Origin: Afipia sp.
GTDB taxonomy: Bacteria; Pseudomonadota; Alphaproteobacteria; Rhizobiales; Xanthobacteraceae
Assembly: GCA_024508675.1 (NCBI GenBank)
Contig: JANINQ010000003.1
Location: 62,001 to 126,000, forward strand
Direction of reading: 5' to 3'
Length of the DNA stretch: 64,000 bases
The translations under genes and the position numbers were made by a program. Position 1 is the stretch's first letter, and every line of letters starts with the position of its first letter. Under the pieces are notes generated by a model, which was given only the letters and a program-made list of their open reading frames with translations, made no database searches and was not told where the DNA came from. This document shows, piece by piece, positions 15,970 through 25,349 of this stretch.

Positions 15970-17469
15970 ATGGAAATCCTCACGGTTTCGGAGATGACGG
16001 CGGCGGATCAGGCCGCGATCGCGGGCGGCACCAGCGGTTTCACGCTGATGCGCAGCGCCGGGCAGGCGGTTGCGGAGGTCGCGGAGGCGATGGCCGAGCG
16101 TGGCCGTATCGTCGTTGTCGCCGGACGGGGCAACAATGGCGGCGACGGGTTCATCGCGGCGGCCGAGCTGGCGGCGCGGGGACGCGAGGTGTCCGTCATC
16201 CTGCTGTGCGACCGCGCCACCCTGAAAGGCGATGCGGCACTCGCTGCTGCTGAATGGAAGGGAGAGGTACTGCCGTGCGATCCGGCAGCGCTGGGACGGC
16301 CAAACCTGATTATCGACGCTCTGTTCGGTGCGGGGATGAATCGTCCCGTAAAGGGCGATCCGTTTGTAATGATCGAAGCGATGAATGCCAGTGGCGCGCC
16401 GATCCTGGCCGTCGATCTGCCGAGCGGTATCAATGGCGACACCGGCGAGGTCATGGGCATCGCGGTGGAAGCCTCCACCACCGTCACGTTCTTCCGCCGC
16501 AAGCCGGGGCACCTGTTGCTGCCGGGGCGGATTCATTGCGGCGAGGTCGAGGTGGCCGACATCGGCATCGACGCGGATGTGCTCGACGCCATCGCGCCAA
16601 AGACATTCGAAAATGTGCCGGACCTGTGGGCCGACATTTTCCCGTCGCCGCAGGCCGACGGCCATAAATATGCGCGCGGTCATGCGGTGGTCGTCTCGGG
16701 CGATCTGATTTCGACGGGCGCGGCGCGATTGTCTGCGCGTGCGGCGCTAAGGGCGGGCGCGGGGCTTGTCACGGTGGCCTCAAGGCGCGATGCGCTGGGC
16801 GTGAATGCCGCTGCGCTGACAGCAGTGATGGTGCGTGAGGCGGAGACGGCGCAGCAGTTCGCCGATCTGCTCACGGACAAGCGGCTCAATGCCTGCGTGA
16901 TCGGGCCGGCATCCGGGGTCGGCGAGCGCACGCGTGCGATGGTGCTCGCCGCGCTGTCGGCGGGACGCAGCGCCGTACTCGATGCCGATGCGCTGACGAG
17001 TTTTGCGGACGATCCGCAGGCGCTGTTTGCGGCGATCAAAACCCGTGACGATCCACAGGTTATCCTCACCCCACATGACGGTGAATTCGCGCGCCTGTTC
17101 AGTACGTTGGTATCCGCTCATCCACATGCGTCAAAGCTTGAACGGGCGCGGCTAGCCGCAAGTCAGTCCGGTGCGGTGGTACTGCTGAAGGGCGCGGATA
17201 CGGTGATCGCCGCGCCGGATGGCCGCGCAGCAATTACGGCTAACGCGCCGCCATGGCTCGCGACGGCGGGGTCGGGCGATGTGCTGGCGGGGATCACCGG
17301 CGGAATGCTGGCGCAGCGTGTGCCCGCGTTCGAAGCAGCCTGCATCGGAACATGGATGCACGGCGAAGCAGGACAGGAGTTCGGTCCCGGCCTGATCGCG
17401 GAGGATCTTCCGGAGGTGCTGCCCATGGTGCTGCGCAATCTCTACGACGAACTCGGTATTGCTTATTGA
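15970..17469 (+). CDS. nnr: Bifunctional NAD(P)HX epimerase/dehydratase
   Basis: A 499-residue fusion that repairs hydrated NAD(P)H. The N-terminal epimerase domain (about 1-210) has GRGNNGGDGF near residue 53 and the DALFGAG and LPSGINGDTG motifs. The C-terminal ribokinase-like dehydratase (about 220-490) has the anion-hole segment TAGSGDVLAGITGG near 435. Both halves look intact. It is divergent from glnB across a 381-bp spacer. The ribosome-binding site is weak. The RidA-type gene follows 137 bp later on the same strand. Confidence 0.94.
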   Translation: MEILTVSEMTAADQAAIAGGTSGFTLMRSAGQAVAEVAEAMAERGRIVVVAGRGNNGGDGFIAAAELAARGREVSVILLCDRATLKGDAALAAAEWKGEVLPCDPAALGRPNLIIDALFGAGMNRPVKGDPFVMIEAMNASGAPILAVDLPSGINGDTGEVMGIAVEASTTVTFFRRKPGHLLLPGRIHCGEVEVADIGIDADVLDAIAPKTFENVPDLWADIFPSPQADGHKYARGHAVVVSGDLISTGAARLSARAALRAGAGLVTVASRRDALGVNAAALTAVMVREAETAQQFADLLTDKRLNACVIGPASGVGERTRAMVLAALSAGRSAVLDADALTSFADDPQALFAAIKTRDDPQVILTPHDGEFARLFSTLVSAHPHASKLERARLAASQSGAVVLLKGADTVIAAPDGRAAITANAPPWLATAGSGDVLAGITGGMLAQRVPAFEAACIGTWMHGEAGQEFGPGLIAEDLPEVLPMVLRNLYDELGIAY

Positions 17470-17606
17470 AGGCCGCTGAAGCGCTCATGAGTCGTTGAAA
17501 TTTTTTCATTGTTGCCTGCGGAACTGCGCCGCAGCGAATGTCGAGTTCTTGGCAGACGGGCCCGGTGCGGCGGTTACGATGGCGGAGTCGTCATCGGAGC
17601 AGAAAC

Positions 17607-17999
17607 ATGAGCCGCCGCCCGCTGGAACTTGGAAAACCATTCGAGAAAAAGGTCGTCTTTTCGCTGGGCGTGGTGTCGTCCGGCCGCATGCTGCACACGG
17701 CGGGCATTACCGCACGCAACAGCGAGGGCGATGTGGTCGGCAAGGGAGACATGCGGGCTCAGGTTGCGCAGTGTTTCGCCAACCTCGATGACATCCTCAA
17801 GGCCGCCGGCGCCTCTTTCGGCGACGTCATCAAATACACCATCTACACCACCGACATCGAGGCGTTCGACACGCAGACCCGCGACATGCGCTTTCCGTAT
17901 TTCGTCGATCGTCCGGCCTCGACATTGATCGAGGTCTCGAAGCTGATCGATCCGGCGATGCTGGTCGAGATCGAGGCCATCGTAAGTCTGGGTGATTGA
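17607..17999 (+). CDS. RidA/YjgF-family protein
   Basis: A 130-residue RidA-superfamily protein. It has the typical GRMLHTAGITARNSEGDVVGKGDM-type N-terminal half (residues 25-48), QVAQCFANLDDIL, and the SKLIDPAMLVEIEAI C-terminus. The RidA deaminase arginine region reads DRPASTLIEV, not the classic R-x-x-V-x-V pattern, so the 2-aminoacrylate deaminase role is uncertain. ATG at 17607 has a GGAGCAG ribosome-binding site; longer frames run into unconserved sequence. The Fe-S protein gene starts at the base after its stop codon. Confidence 0.83.
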   Translation: MSRRPLELGKPFEKKVVFSLGVVSSGRMLHTAGITARNSEGDVVGKGDMRAQVAQCFANLDDILKAAGASFGDVIKYTIYTTDIEAFDTQTRDMRFPYFVDRPASTLIEVSKLIDPAMLVEIEAIVSLGD

Positions 18000-18000
18000 G

Positions 18001-19338
18001 ATGATGCCGAACGGTCAGACCGCCGCGTCCCTCGATGATTTCCTGAGCACCGAGTCACGCGCCATCGCGCGCGACTGCACCGCTTGCGGGAAGTGCGTCG
18101 AGGTTTGTCCGGTCGTTCCGTTCGGACTGGCTGCGTCGGCAGCCCCGAAGGATGTTGTCGGAAGCGTCATCGGCTTCCTCAACGGCGCGCCGTCGATGAC
18201 CGATCAGGCAGATGCCTGGACATCGAGTTGCAACGGCTGCGGCGATTGCATCCCGGTCTGTCCGGAAGCGATCAATCCGCGGAAGATGCTGATGCTGGCC
18301 GCGACAAAACAGTCGCAGACCGCTTCGAAAACCCCGGAGTTGTTCAGGCGGATGGCGCGGGCAATCAAGATCATGGCCGCGATGCAATTGATTCCCGCCG
18401 AGTTCACGCGGTTGTTCGTGCCGCCGCGTCCGCGCGCTGCGCCCATCGTGTTTTATCTTGGCTGCAACGCGTTGCGCACGCCGCATCTGCTGTTCAATGC
18501 GATGCAGGTGCTGGACGGCCTTGAAGCCGACTACGAGGTTGTCGGCGGTCCGTCGTCATGCTGCGGCGTGATCGCGACGAAATGGGAGGGCGCGACCGGG
18601 ACAGGGCAGCGGGTGACCAATAACACCATCTCGCGCTTCGAAGGCTTCCAGCCGGAAAAGGTGCTGAACTGGTGCCCGACCTGCGAGCTTCATCTCGGCG
18701 AAACCTTGCAAGGCTACCGGAAGACGAACTTCTCGCTCGACCACATCACGGCCTATCTCATCTCGCGTATCGACGATCTCGCGGCGCAATTCCGCACGCC
18801 GGTGCGCCGCCGCGCGGTGCTGCACATTCATGCCGGCCGCAGCGATGTCGGCCGCGCAGTGGAGCGGCTCCTGCATCTGATGCCCGGCCTCGATCTTGCC
18901 GAAACAGTTGTTGAATCCGGCTACACATGCGGCGGATCGGGATGCAGCAAATGCCCTGATCTTGCGGCGGCCGAACATGCGCAGCTTCTTGAGCGCGTTC
19001 GGGCCACGGGCGCGGACACCCTGGTGACGCTCTACCATGGCTGCCACGCCACGTTCGTTGGCGCGGAGAAGGACGGTGCGTTCGAGGTGCTCAATTTCAC
19101 CGATCTGCTTGTCGAAGCGATGGGCGGGCAGCCGCATCGCGACATGCTGAAAACCTACAGACTGGCTGACGACTGGCATATGATCCTCGATGAGGCAGAG
19201 CCTTATCTGAAAGCGAACGGGCTACACCTTGACCGTGACTGGCTGCGGCAGCACGGTCCGGATATCTTTGCCTCGGCGGAGTTCCGCGGCGGCCTAGATT
19301 GCCTTGGCAGCCACGCCGGCGAAACTGCCAAGAACTGA
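18001..19338 (+). CDS. Fe-S oxidoreductase with two 4Fe-4S sites and CCG domains
   Basis: A 445-residue protein of the HdrD/GlpC/LldE superfamily. Two ferredoxin-type motifs are present: C26xxC29xxC32xxxC36P and C77xxC80xxC83xxxC87P. Two CCG-type domains follow: GPSSCCG with NWCPTCELH, then TCGGSGCSKC with YHGCHATF. Relatives take electrons from a flavoprotein dehydrogenase, but no such partner lies beside it. Two starts are possible (GTG 17992, ATG 18001); the ATG is chosen. It is tightly linked to the upstream RidA gene and the downstream Crp/Fnr gene, which may mean redox-linked control. Confidence 0.86.
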   Translation: MMPNGQTAASLDDFLSTESRAIARDCTACGKCVEVCPVVPFGLAASAAPKDVVGSVIGFLNGAPSMTDQADAWTSSCNGCGDCIPVCPEAINPRKMLMLAATKQSQTASKTPELFRRMARAIKIMAAMQLIPAEFTRLFVPPRPRAAPIVFYLGCNALRTPHLLFNAMQVLDGLEADYEVVGGPSSCCGVIATKWEGATGTGQRVTNNTISRFEGFQPEKVLNWCPTCELHLGETLQGYRKTNFSLDHITAYLISRIDDLAAQFRTPVRRRAVLHIHAGRSDVGRAVERLLHLMPGLDLAETVVESGYTCGGSGCSKCPDLAAAEHAQLLERVRATGADTLVTLYHGCHATFVGAEKDGAFEVLNFTDLLVEAMGGQPHRDMLKTYRLADDWHMILDEAEPYLKANGLHLDRDWLRQHGPDIFASAEFRGGLDCLGSHAGETAKN

Positions 19339-19365
19339 TCAGGCGTTGAGTCCAAAGGTTGAGTG

Positions 19366-20124
19366 ATGACCATTTCGGTTGCGAAAACGGCAGAGCACGG
19401 CTTTGGAGCCGAACGCGGCCAATCGCCGAAATGGAATATGGCGCTCGCGGGTCTGACGGTCGAGCAGCGGCATCTGATCCGGAGCCGGATGCGCACCGTC
19501 GCTATCGAGCCGCGGTCGATCCTGTTCAGGCAGGGCGAGCCAAGCGATACGCTGGTGGTGCTGGAGCAGGGGCGTGTCCGTCTGCTTCAGACACACGAGA
19601 ACGGGGAAGAGTTCACATTCGGCGTGTTCGTCGGCGGCACGATACTGGGCCTTGCAGCCCTTGTGCTCGACCGGCCCCGCGTTCTCACGGGAGAAGCGAT
19701 CGACGCGGTGGTGGTCTCGCTGATGACGCGGCAGGATTTTTGGGACTGCACGCGCGTGGTCCCCGGCTTTCTGGAAAACATCACAAAGCTGCTGGCGCTG
19801 CTGTCGGTCGAGAGCATCGAGCGCAGCGGCCCGCTGGTGCTCGATGACGCATGGGTCCGGCTGGGCTCGATCCTGACGTCGCTCGCGCGCGCCGAGTCCG
19901 CCGGGACAGGTTCGCGGTTGGTGATCGACGGCCTCACCCAAGAGGATCTCGCCAAGATGGCGGGGGTGAGCCGCAGTTGGGTCGGTACTGCGCTCGCCGA
20001 GTTCGAGCGCCTTGCGCTGATCTCGAAGCGCCGCGGAAAAATCGCCATCGAGGATCAGGCGCGACTGGCACATTTCATTTCGGCCCGCCGCAACGGCGCA
20101 TCACACAGTCAGGGGTGTTTATGA
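19366..20124 (+). CDS. Crp/Fnr-family transcriptional regulator
   Basis: A 252-residue regulator. An N-terminal cyclic-nucleotide-binding-like barrel (about 25-140) contains ILFRQGEPSDTLVVLEQGRVRL. A C-terminal HTH follows with LTQEDLAKMAGVSRSWVGTAL. The Fnr cysteine set is absent, and the cAMP-contacting residues are not obvious, so the signal is unknown. It begins 28 bp after the Fe-S protein gene and overlaps the DUF1330 start (ATGA), so it is embedded in the RidA/Fe-S operon. Confidence 0.87.
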   Translation: MTISVAKTAEHGFGAERGQSPKWNMALAGLTVEQRHLIRSRMRTVAIEPRSILFRQGEPSDTLVVLEQGRVRLLQTHENGEEFTFGVFVGGTILGLAALVLDRPRVLTGEAIDAVVVSLMTRQDFWDCTRVVPGFLENITKLLALLSVESIERSGPLVLDDAWVRLGSILTSLARAESAGTGSRLVIDGLTQEDLAKMAGVSRSWVGTALAEFERLALISKRRGKIAIEDQARLAHFISARRNGASHSQGCL

Positions 20125-20420
20125 CAGTTTATGTAATTGCTCAGTTGAAGTTCACTGATAAGGACACATACCTCAAGTATCAGGCGAGGTTCTTCGGCGT
20201 GTTCAAGGACTCCGGCGGCAAGCTGCTGGCCGGGGACGAAAACCCTATCGTTCTCGAAGGCGATTGGCCGCGCGACAAGGTTGTCATGATGTCGTTCCCC
20301 GACGAGCAGCAGGCAACGGGTTTTCTGGATTCGCCCGCTTACAGGGAAATTGCCAAGGACCGGATCGCGGGCGCGGATACGATCGCGCTGCTGGTGCATG
20401 GATTACCTGCGCCGGTGTGA
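20121..20420 (+). CDS. DUF1330 family protein
   Basis: A 99-residue ferredoxin-like fold protein of the DUF1330 family. It opens MTVYVIAQLKFTDKDTYLKY, and later has GGKLLAGDENP and WPRDKVVMMSFPD, all typical. It resembles the ABM dimeric alpha-beta barrels; the function is unknown. It starts inside the Crp/Fnr stop with an AGGGG ribosome-binding site and ends the four-gene operon. A palindromic repeat follows 12 bp after the stop. Confidence 0.85.
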   Translation: MTVYVIAQLKFTDKDTYLKYQARFFGVFKDSGGKLLAGDENPIVLEGDWPRDKVVMMSFPDEQQATGFLDSPAYREIAKDRIAGADTIALLVHGLPAPV

Positions 20421-20431
20421 AGAGCTGAAGT

Positions 20432-20516
20432 CGTCATTGCGAGGAGCGTAGCGACGAAGCAATCCAATCTTTGGGTATTAGAAAGAATGGATTGCTTCGC
20501 TTCGCTCGCAATGACG
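20432..20516. repeat. Palindromic dispersed repeat, copy 2 of 3
   Basis: An 85-bp inverted repeat starting CGTCATTGCGAGGAGCG and ending CGCTCGCAATGACG. The GAAGCAATCCA and TGGATTGCTTC arms match those at 8235 and 41932. It lies between convergent genes. Confidence 0.92.
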
Positions 20517-20523
20517 ACGAGGT

Positions 20524-21846
20524 TCATTCCACCGTATAACTGCGCACGAGCTTCGGCGCGGCCCAGTTGATTGCTGCGGCTTCCATCAGCCAGCGGCCGG
20601 GATATTGGGCGAGGAAGGCGATGCGCTGGGTCTGGCCCTTGTCCAGGATCAGGGTGTCGAGCCAGAACGGCTTCCATCCGTCGTCGAGCCGGTCGAGCAG
20701 ACGGAAGTGATGTCCGTGCAGGCGGAAGGCGATGGGTGTCGCGGTCGGATTGCTGATCGCGACGACTACCGTGCGCCCGCGCTTGACGCTGTAGGCGGGT
20801 TTTGTCGTCGCGTCGAACTTCAATGGCGCGATCCATTGCGCGTTCGAGTCGAGCGAGAGTTCGCTGCGCAGCGCGCCCTGCAGGTTGAATCGATCCGGCA
20901 GCCCGTTCGATGGAAATGCCTGCGCGGATGGCAGGGGCGCGGGGCGCGCAGGCGCATCGTTCGACATGGTGATCTGCGCAATGGTGCGCGGGCCGGTGCC
21001 ATCGTGCAGCACGATCTTTGAGACGGTCCCCGGTGCGCGCGTCGCATCAATCAATGCATCGATCCGCGATCCCGGCGCCAGCACGAGTTGGCCGTCGCGG
21101 GCGAGGAACGGTTCGGCGGGCAGGCCGTCGATGGCCATGACGCGCACGTCATGGTTCTCGATTTTCAGGCCGAGCGGGGAGCGCGCGCATCCGTTGATGA
21201 AGCGCAGGCGCAGCCGTTCGTTGAGCTTCGCGGCGATGTTGAGGGCTGGCTGTCCGTTGACGGTGTAAGCGGCGGTGGCGCCGTCCGCATTCTGCCCCGG
21301 AACGATGGCGCTGCCGTCGGCTTTCACCCGCCAGTCCTCGATCAGCAGGACCTCGTCGCGATCCACGCCAATCGCTGGGTTGTCCTCGATGATCAAGGCG
21401 CGGCCAGCCACCGGGCGGCCGGAGGCATCGCCACGGAGTTGCGCACTGATAAGCGCGGTTCCGGCCTGACGCAGGGGGAGCGAGAACGCGGTCCGTCCGC
21501 CTGGCGGGACGGGAGCCTGACCGGTCAGGGGTTCTGCCGCCGCCGCTCCGTCGATTCCGAGCCAGTTCAAGACGATAGGTGCGGGGAGTTCATTCGTTAG
21601 CGTAACGGACAGATCGCCCTTGCCGAACCGGAGCGGGCCGGGATTCGCGCCCTCCAGCCCCCAGATAGGGCTGTTCGGCAGGCCGGCGCCGAGCGCCGCC
21701 GTCAGCGGCCGGGCGCGCAGCGCGAGGCTTGCCGGGGTCTGGGCCGCAGCCGGCCGCAGCCCTGCCACGAGGGCGGCTCCGCCCATTCCCGCCAGCAAAG
21801 CCCGCCGGGACGGCAAAAAAACCTGATTTGTCACGGTATTTTTCAT
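20524..21846 (-). CDS. Tat-exported multicopper-oxidase fold protein lacking copper ligands
   Basis: A 440-residue protein with three cupredoxin domains. It has a twin-arginine signal (SRRALLAG) followed by a hydrophobic stretch and AAAQ, so it is exported folded to the periplasm. The four histidine motifs of active enzymes appear degraded: HWHG reads NWLG, WYHSH reads LISAQ, HxxHLHGH reads AFRLHGHH, and the HCHxxxH segment reads YPGRWLM. It is thus probably not an oxidase and resembles the copper-free FtsP/SufI group. The start at MKNTV gives the proper signal. FtsP-like function is inference. Confidence 0.78.
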   Translation of the reverse strand: MKNTVTNQVFLPSRRALLAGMGGAALVAGLRPAAAQTPASLALRARPLTAALGAGLPNSPIWGLEGANPGPLRFGKGDLSVTLTNELPAPIVLNWLGIDGAAAAEPLTGQAPVPPGGRTAFSLPLRQAGTALISAQLRGDASGRPVAGRALIIEDNPAIGVDRDEVLLIEDWRVKADGSAIVPGQNADGATAAYTVNGQPALNIAAKLNERLRLRFINGCARSPLGLKIENHDVRVMAIDGLPAEPFLARDGQLVLAPGSRIDALIDATRAPGTVSKIVLHDGTGPRTIAQITMSNDAPARPAPLPSAQAFPSNGLPDRFNLQGALRSELSLDSNAQWIAPLKFDATTKPAYSVKRGRTVVVAISNPTATPIAFRLHGHHFRLLDRLDDGWKPFWLDTLILDKGQTQRIAFLAQYPGRWLMEAAAINWAAPKLVRSYTVE

Positions 21847-22021
21847 GCGCCATGCGGACCATTTTCTGACCGGCCTGTCCAGCAGGCGCAGGGTCGCTGC
21901 GGCGGGTGGGTCCGCGCGCCCTAAGGCCGCGTTGCGAAAGCCATTTTTTTGGCTCGCGAAGCGGTGACACCATGTTATAAGCCCGCCGCTCACGGCTGTG
22001 CCGGGACGTTACAACCACTGC

Positions 22022-22106
22022 GCGCCCGTGGCGGAATTGGTAGACGCGCTGGGTTTAGGTTCCAGTGTCGAAAGATGTGGGGGTTCGAGTCCCTCCGGGC
22101 GCACCA
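22022..22106 (+). tRNA. tRNA-Leu (anticodon UAG)
   Basis: An 85-nt class II tRNA. The acceptor arms GCGCCCG and CGGGCGC pair fully. The D-arm reads GGAATTGGTAGACGC, the anticodon loop is TTTAGGT between CTGGG and TCCAG, and there is a variable arm and a GGTTCGAGTCC T-arm. CCA is encoded at 22104-22106. Confidence 0.97.
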
Positions 22107-22271
22107 CGCGCGATTTTCGCTTGCGCAAGGAATTCTGGAGGAGACGTCCCTCGCGGAACGTGTCCGCCGCACCACCGATGCATGCCGAACGGCTCTGTGG
22201 CCGATTGGTTTGTATCCACACATTGACAACGACCCGGTATTGCCGGGCCAAGACGGAAGAAGATTGACGTC

Positions 22272-23630
22272 ATGCAGGTCACAGAAACCCTCGCCGAGGG
22301 ATTGAAGCACGAGTTCAAGGTCAGCGTTCCCGCGTCGGATATCGATGCCAAGGTTGATGCCCGTCTTGTCGACATGAAGGACAAGGTGAAGCTGAACGGT
22401 TTCCGTCCCGGCAAGGTTCCTGTCGCGCATCTCAAGAAGGTCTATGGCCGCTCGGTCGCCGCCGAGACCGTCGAGCAGCTCATTCGCGATACCAACGCCG
22501 GTATCTTCACCGAGCGCGGTTTCCGTCTCGCGACCGAACCCAAGGTCACCATGCCGACCGAGGAGAAGGAAATCGAGGCGATCCTCGAGGGCAAGTCCGA
22601 CCTGAACTACTCGGTCGCCATCGAAGTCGTGCCAGCGATCGAACTGGCCGACTTCAAGAGCTTCAATGTCGAGAAGCCGGTGGCTGATGTGACCGACGCC
22701 GACGTGGACGAGGCGCTGAAGCGCATTGCCGACCAGAGCCGTCCGTATGAAGCGAAGGCGGAAGGCGCGAAGGCCGAGAAGGGCGACCGAGTCACCGTGG
22801 CCTTCAAGGGCACCATCGACGGCGTGGCGTTCGACGGCGGCACCGGCGAGGGCATCCAGGTGGTGATCGGCTCGGGCACGTTCATTCCGGGCTTCGAGGA
22901 CCAGTTGATCGGCATCGCCTCGGGTGAAACCCGCACCGTCAAGGCGTCGTTCCCGAAGAACTATGCCGCGCCGAACCTTGCCGGCAAGGACGCCGAGTTC
23001 GAAACCACCGCGAGCCTGATCGAAGCGCCGCAGGAGTCGAAGGTCGACGACGAGTTCGCCAAGAACCTCGGCATGGAATCCCTCGACAAGCTGAAGGAAG
23101 CGATGCGCGAGCGCCTCGTTGCCGAGTTCGCCGGCGCGTCGCGCCAGCGCGTCAAGCGCACGCTGCTCGACAAGCTGGACGAGGCCCACAAGTTCGGTCC
23201 GCCGCCGTCGCTGGTCGAGGAAGAGTTCAAGCTGATGTGGAACTCGATCAAGGCCGAGATGGAATCGACCGGCAAGACCTTTGCGGACGAAGACACCACC
23301 GAGGAAAAGGCCAAGGCCGAGTATGAGAAGATCGCCGACCGCCGCGTGCGCCTCGGCCTCGTGCTCTCCGAAATCGGCGAGAAGAACAAGATCACCGTCA
23401 CCGATGACGAAGTCAGCCGCGCGCTGATCGACCGTGCGCGTCAGTCGCCGGGCCGCGAGAAGGAAGTCTGGGACTTCTATCGCAGCAATCCGAACGCGCT
23501 GGCCCAGCTTCGCGCGCCGATCTACGAGGACAAGGTTGTCGACTTCATCCTCGAACTGGCCAACGTGACCGAGAAGAAGGTGACGCGCGACGAGCTGGCC
23601 AAGGAAGACGAAGACGACAAGACCGCCTGA
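22272..23630 (+). CDS. tig: Trigger factor
   Basis: A 452-residue ribosome-associated folding chaperone and peptidyl-prolyl isomerase. The ribosome-binding loop GFRPGKVP is near residues 44-51. The FKBP domain (about 160-245) begins [14 protein letters not shown], and the helical C-terminal arms follow. The C-terminus is acidic ([13 protein letters not shown]), as in relatives. It lies 165 bp after tRNA-Leu and 0.8 kb before clpP, the frequent tig-clpP-clpX arrangement. A GGAAG ribosome-binding site precedes the ATG. Confidence 0.96.
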   Translation: MQVTETLAEGLKHEFKVSVPASDIDAKVDARLVDMKDKVKLNGFRPGKVPVAHLKKVYGRSVAAETVEQLIRDTNAGIFTERGFRLATEPKVTMPTEEKEIEAILEGKSDLNYSVAIEVVPAIELADFKSFNVEKPVADVTDADVDEALKRIADQSRPYEAKAEGAKAEKGDRVTVAFKGTIDGVAFDGGTGEGIQVVIGSGTFIPGFEDQLIGIASGETRTVKASFPKNYAAPNLAGKDAEFETTASLIEAPQESKVDDEFAKNLGMESLDKLKEAMRERLVAEFAGASRQRVKRTLLDKLDEAHKFGPPPSLVEEEFKLMWNSIKAEMESTGKTFADEDTTEEKAKAEYEKIADRRVRLGLVLSEIGEKNKITVTDDEVSRALIDRARQSPGREKEVWDFYRSNPNALAQLRAPIYEDKVVDFILELANVTEKKVTRDELAKEDEDDKTA

Positions 23631-23652
23631 GGCTGGTCTTTGCGATATGATC

Positions 23653-23682
23653 GGTCATCGCCAGTCATGACTGGCGGTGACC
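23653..23682. terminator. 30-bp palindrome at convergent tig and MaoC gene ends
   Basis: GGTCATCGCCAGT and ACTGGCGGTGACC arms form a near-perfect hairpin overlapping the MaoC gene stop. No strong T-run follows on either strand, so it may act as a rho-linked 3' end or mRNA stabiliser rather than a classic terminator. Confidence 0.5.
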
Positions 23683-24111
23683 GGCCCTCGAATGCACTAC
23701 GGCATCCAGCGACACCGACAGCACCTGCTCGGTTCCGTCCGTGATCCGGCTTTTCACCGTCACGACAGCATTGTTGCGTTCCGGCCTGTGAACCAGCGCC
23801 GCGATCTCGGCCTGACCCGTGAGCGTCATGCCGGGGCGCACCGGCCTGAGAAACCGCGATTCGACGCCCGCGCCCGCGACGCCGGCAACCCGCACCCACA
23901 TCGCTTCCACGATCAGCCGCTGATAGATCGCGAGCGTCTGCAGCCCGCTGGCGATCAGGCCGCCGAACGGACCTTTGGCCGCGGCCTCCGGGTCCATGTG
24001 GATGAAGAGGGGATCGTACCGCTTGGCGAATTCGATGATCTCGGCTTCCTCAAGCAGGTAATTGCGAAAGGGAAAGCGCTGCCCGATCGCAAGGTCTTCG
24101 GCGTAAAGCAT
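23665..24111 (-). CDS. MaoC-like dehydratase (hot-dog fold)
   Basis: A 148-residue MaoC/R-hydratase family protein. The hydratase motif region reads KRYDPLFIHMDPEAA, close to the YDPQPFHxD pattern of (R)-specific enoyl-CoA hydratases, followed by GPFGGLIASGLQ. It would act on an acyl-CoA in the cytoplasm; the substrate is unknown. The start at MLYAEDLAIGQRF matches the family N-terminus; an extra 16-residue extension upstream is not conserved. It is convergent with tig. Confidence 0.85.
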   Translation of the reverse strand: MLYAEDLAIGQRFPFRNYLLEEAEIIEFAKRYDPLFIHMDPEAAAKGPFGGLIASGLQTLAIYQRLIVEAMWVRVAGVAGAGVESRFLRPVRPGMTLTGQAEIAALVHRPERNNAVVTVKSRITDGTEQVLSVSLDAVVHSRAGHRQS

Positions 24112-24318
24112 CACGGTTAGGTCCTCGTCACATGCTGGCGGGAAGGATAGCAGGTCCATGACCTGCGGCCATGACCTCCCACGTCAGGCCGGATCGGCGG
24201 GAAAACCATTAACGATACACGCCAGAATAGGCCGCCCGGCGGGGCTGCGTCGCTTTCCGCCCCCCGCCGAATCGGCTTCAACTAGCGTCAGCTTGGGCCT
24301 TCCTGGGCTTTTCCCGCT

Positions 24319-24346
24319 CTTGTGGCAGGGCTCTCCTGCTATATCT
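24319..24346 (+). promoter_or_regulatory. Possible RpoH (heat-shock) promoter of clpP
   Basis: CTTG at 24319-24322 and GCTATATCT starting at 24338 are spaced like the alphaproteobacterial RpoH consensus (CTTG, then CYTATNT). They lie about 100 bp before the clpP ATG. The remainder of the 334-bp MaoC-clpP spacer shows nothing I can name. Confidence 0.45.
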
Positions 24347-24445
24347 GTAGGGTCCGACCTTTCTGCATCACGAGGCCAATCGTCCGCCGGAACCTTTTCA
24401 GTCCTCAAAGCCGTCCGGCTGCCTCCGCTAACCTTCAGGTGATAA

Positions 24446-25078
24446 ATGCGCGATCCCGTTGAAACCTACATGAACCTCGTGCCGATGGTGGTCGAGCAGA
24501 CCAATCGCGGCGAGAGGGCTTACGACATTTTCTCGCGCCTCCTGAAAGAGCGCATCATCTTCGTGACCGGTCCGGTCGAGGACGGCATGTCGACACTGGT
24601 GGTCGCGCAGCTCCTGTTCCTGGAAGCCGAGAATCCCAAGAAGGAAATCTCGATGTATATCAACTCGCCGGGCGGCGTGGTGACATCGGGCCTTGCGATC
24701 TACGACACCATGCAGTTCATCCGCCCGCCGGTGCACACGCTCTGCACCGGACAGGCCGCGTCGATGGGTTCGCTGCTGCTCGCCGCGGGTGAGGCCGGCC
24801 ATCGCTACACGCTGCCGAATTCGCGCATCATGGTCCACCAGCCGTCCGGCGGTTTCCAGGGCCAGGCCACCGACATCATGCTGCATGCGCAGGAAATCCT
24901 GAATCTCAAGAAGCGGCTGAACGAAATCTACGTCAAGCACACCGGCCAGCCCTACAAGGCGATCGAGGACGCGCTGGAACGTGACAAGTTCCTGACGGCC
25001 GACATGGCGAAGGATTTCGGGCTGGTCGACAAGGTGATCGACAAGCGCCCCGAGGACACCGGTTCCAAGGCCGCCTGA
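24446..25078 (+). CDS. clpP: ATP-dependent Clp protease proteolytic subunit
   Basis: A 210-residue serine protease that forms the two-ring ClpP barrel. The catalytic triad is S106 (GQAASMGSL), H131 ([10 protein letters not shown]) and D180 (LERD). All family blocks from INSPGG onward are present. It would work with ClpX and ClpA. Its usual neighbour clpX lies 8.9 kb downstream, beyond a CHAT-protein cassette. It ends with its own strong terminator, so the cassette is probably transcribed separately. Confidence 0.97.
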   Translation: MRDPVETYMNLVPMVVEQTNRGERAYDIFSRLLKERIIFVTGPVEDGMSTLVVAQLLFLEAENPKKEISMYINSPGGVVTSGLAIYDTMQFIRPPVHTLCTGQAASMGSLLLAAGEAGHRYTLPNSRIMVHQPSGGFQGQATDIMLHAQEILNLKKRLNEIYVKHTGQPYKAIEDALERDKFLTADMAKDFGLVDKVIDKRPEDTGSKAA

Positions 25079-25107
25079 TTTCGGATCGCTTCAATCGTAA
25101 ATTGCAA

Positions 25108-25137
25108 ACGGACGTCTTCGGGCGTCCGTTTTTGTTT
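25108..25137 (+). terminator. Rho-independent terminator of clpP
   Basis: The stem ACGGACG/CGTCCGT with loop tcttcgg is followed by TTTTTGTTT, about 30 bp after the clpP stop. Confidence 0.9.
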
Positions 25138-25349
25138 GGATGTTTTTGAATAGCACTACCCGATCGGATAGGCCGGTTTTTCCGGTTCCGCCGCGCGCCG
25201 GTCTTGACCGCAATCAGTTCTTGGCAGCTAATCCATCCAATTGATCCGGGGCGTTTGGACCCGTCTATTTTCTTTTTATTTCTGGACGGTTTCCATTGCA
25301 TTCCGGACCACCGCAAGCCGGTGAGAACGACGATGTCCGGGAGAAGGCC

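Noticed and set aside
21949-22305. Forward frame running through tRNA-Leu into the tig start
   Set aside because: It overlaps a complete tRNA gene and has no ribosome-binding site or domain.
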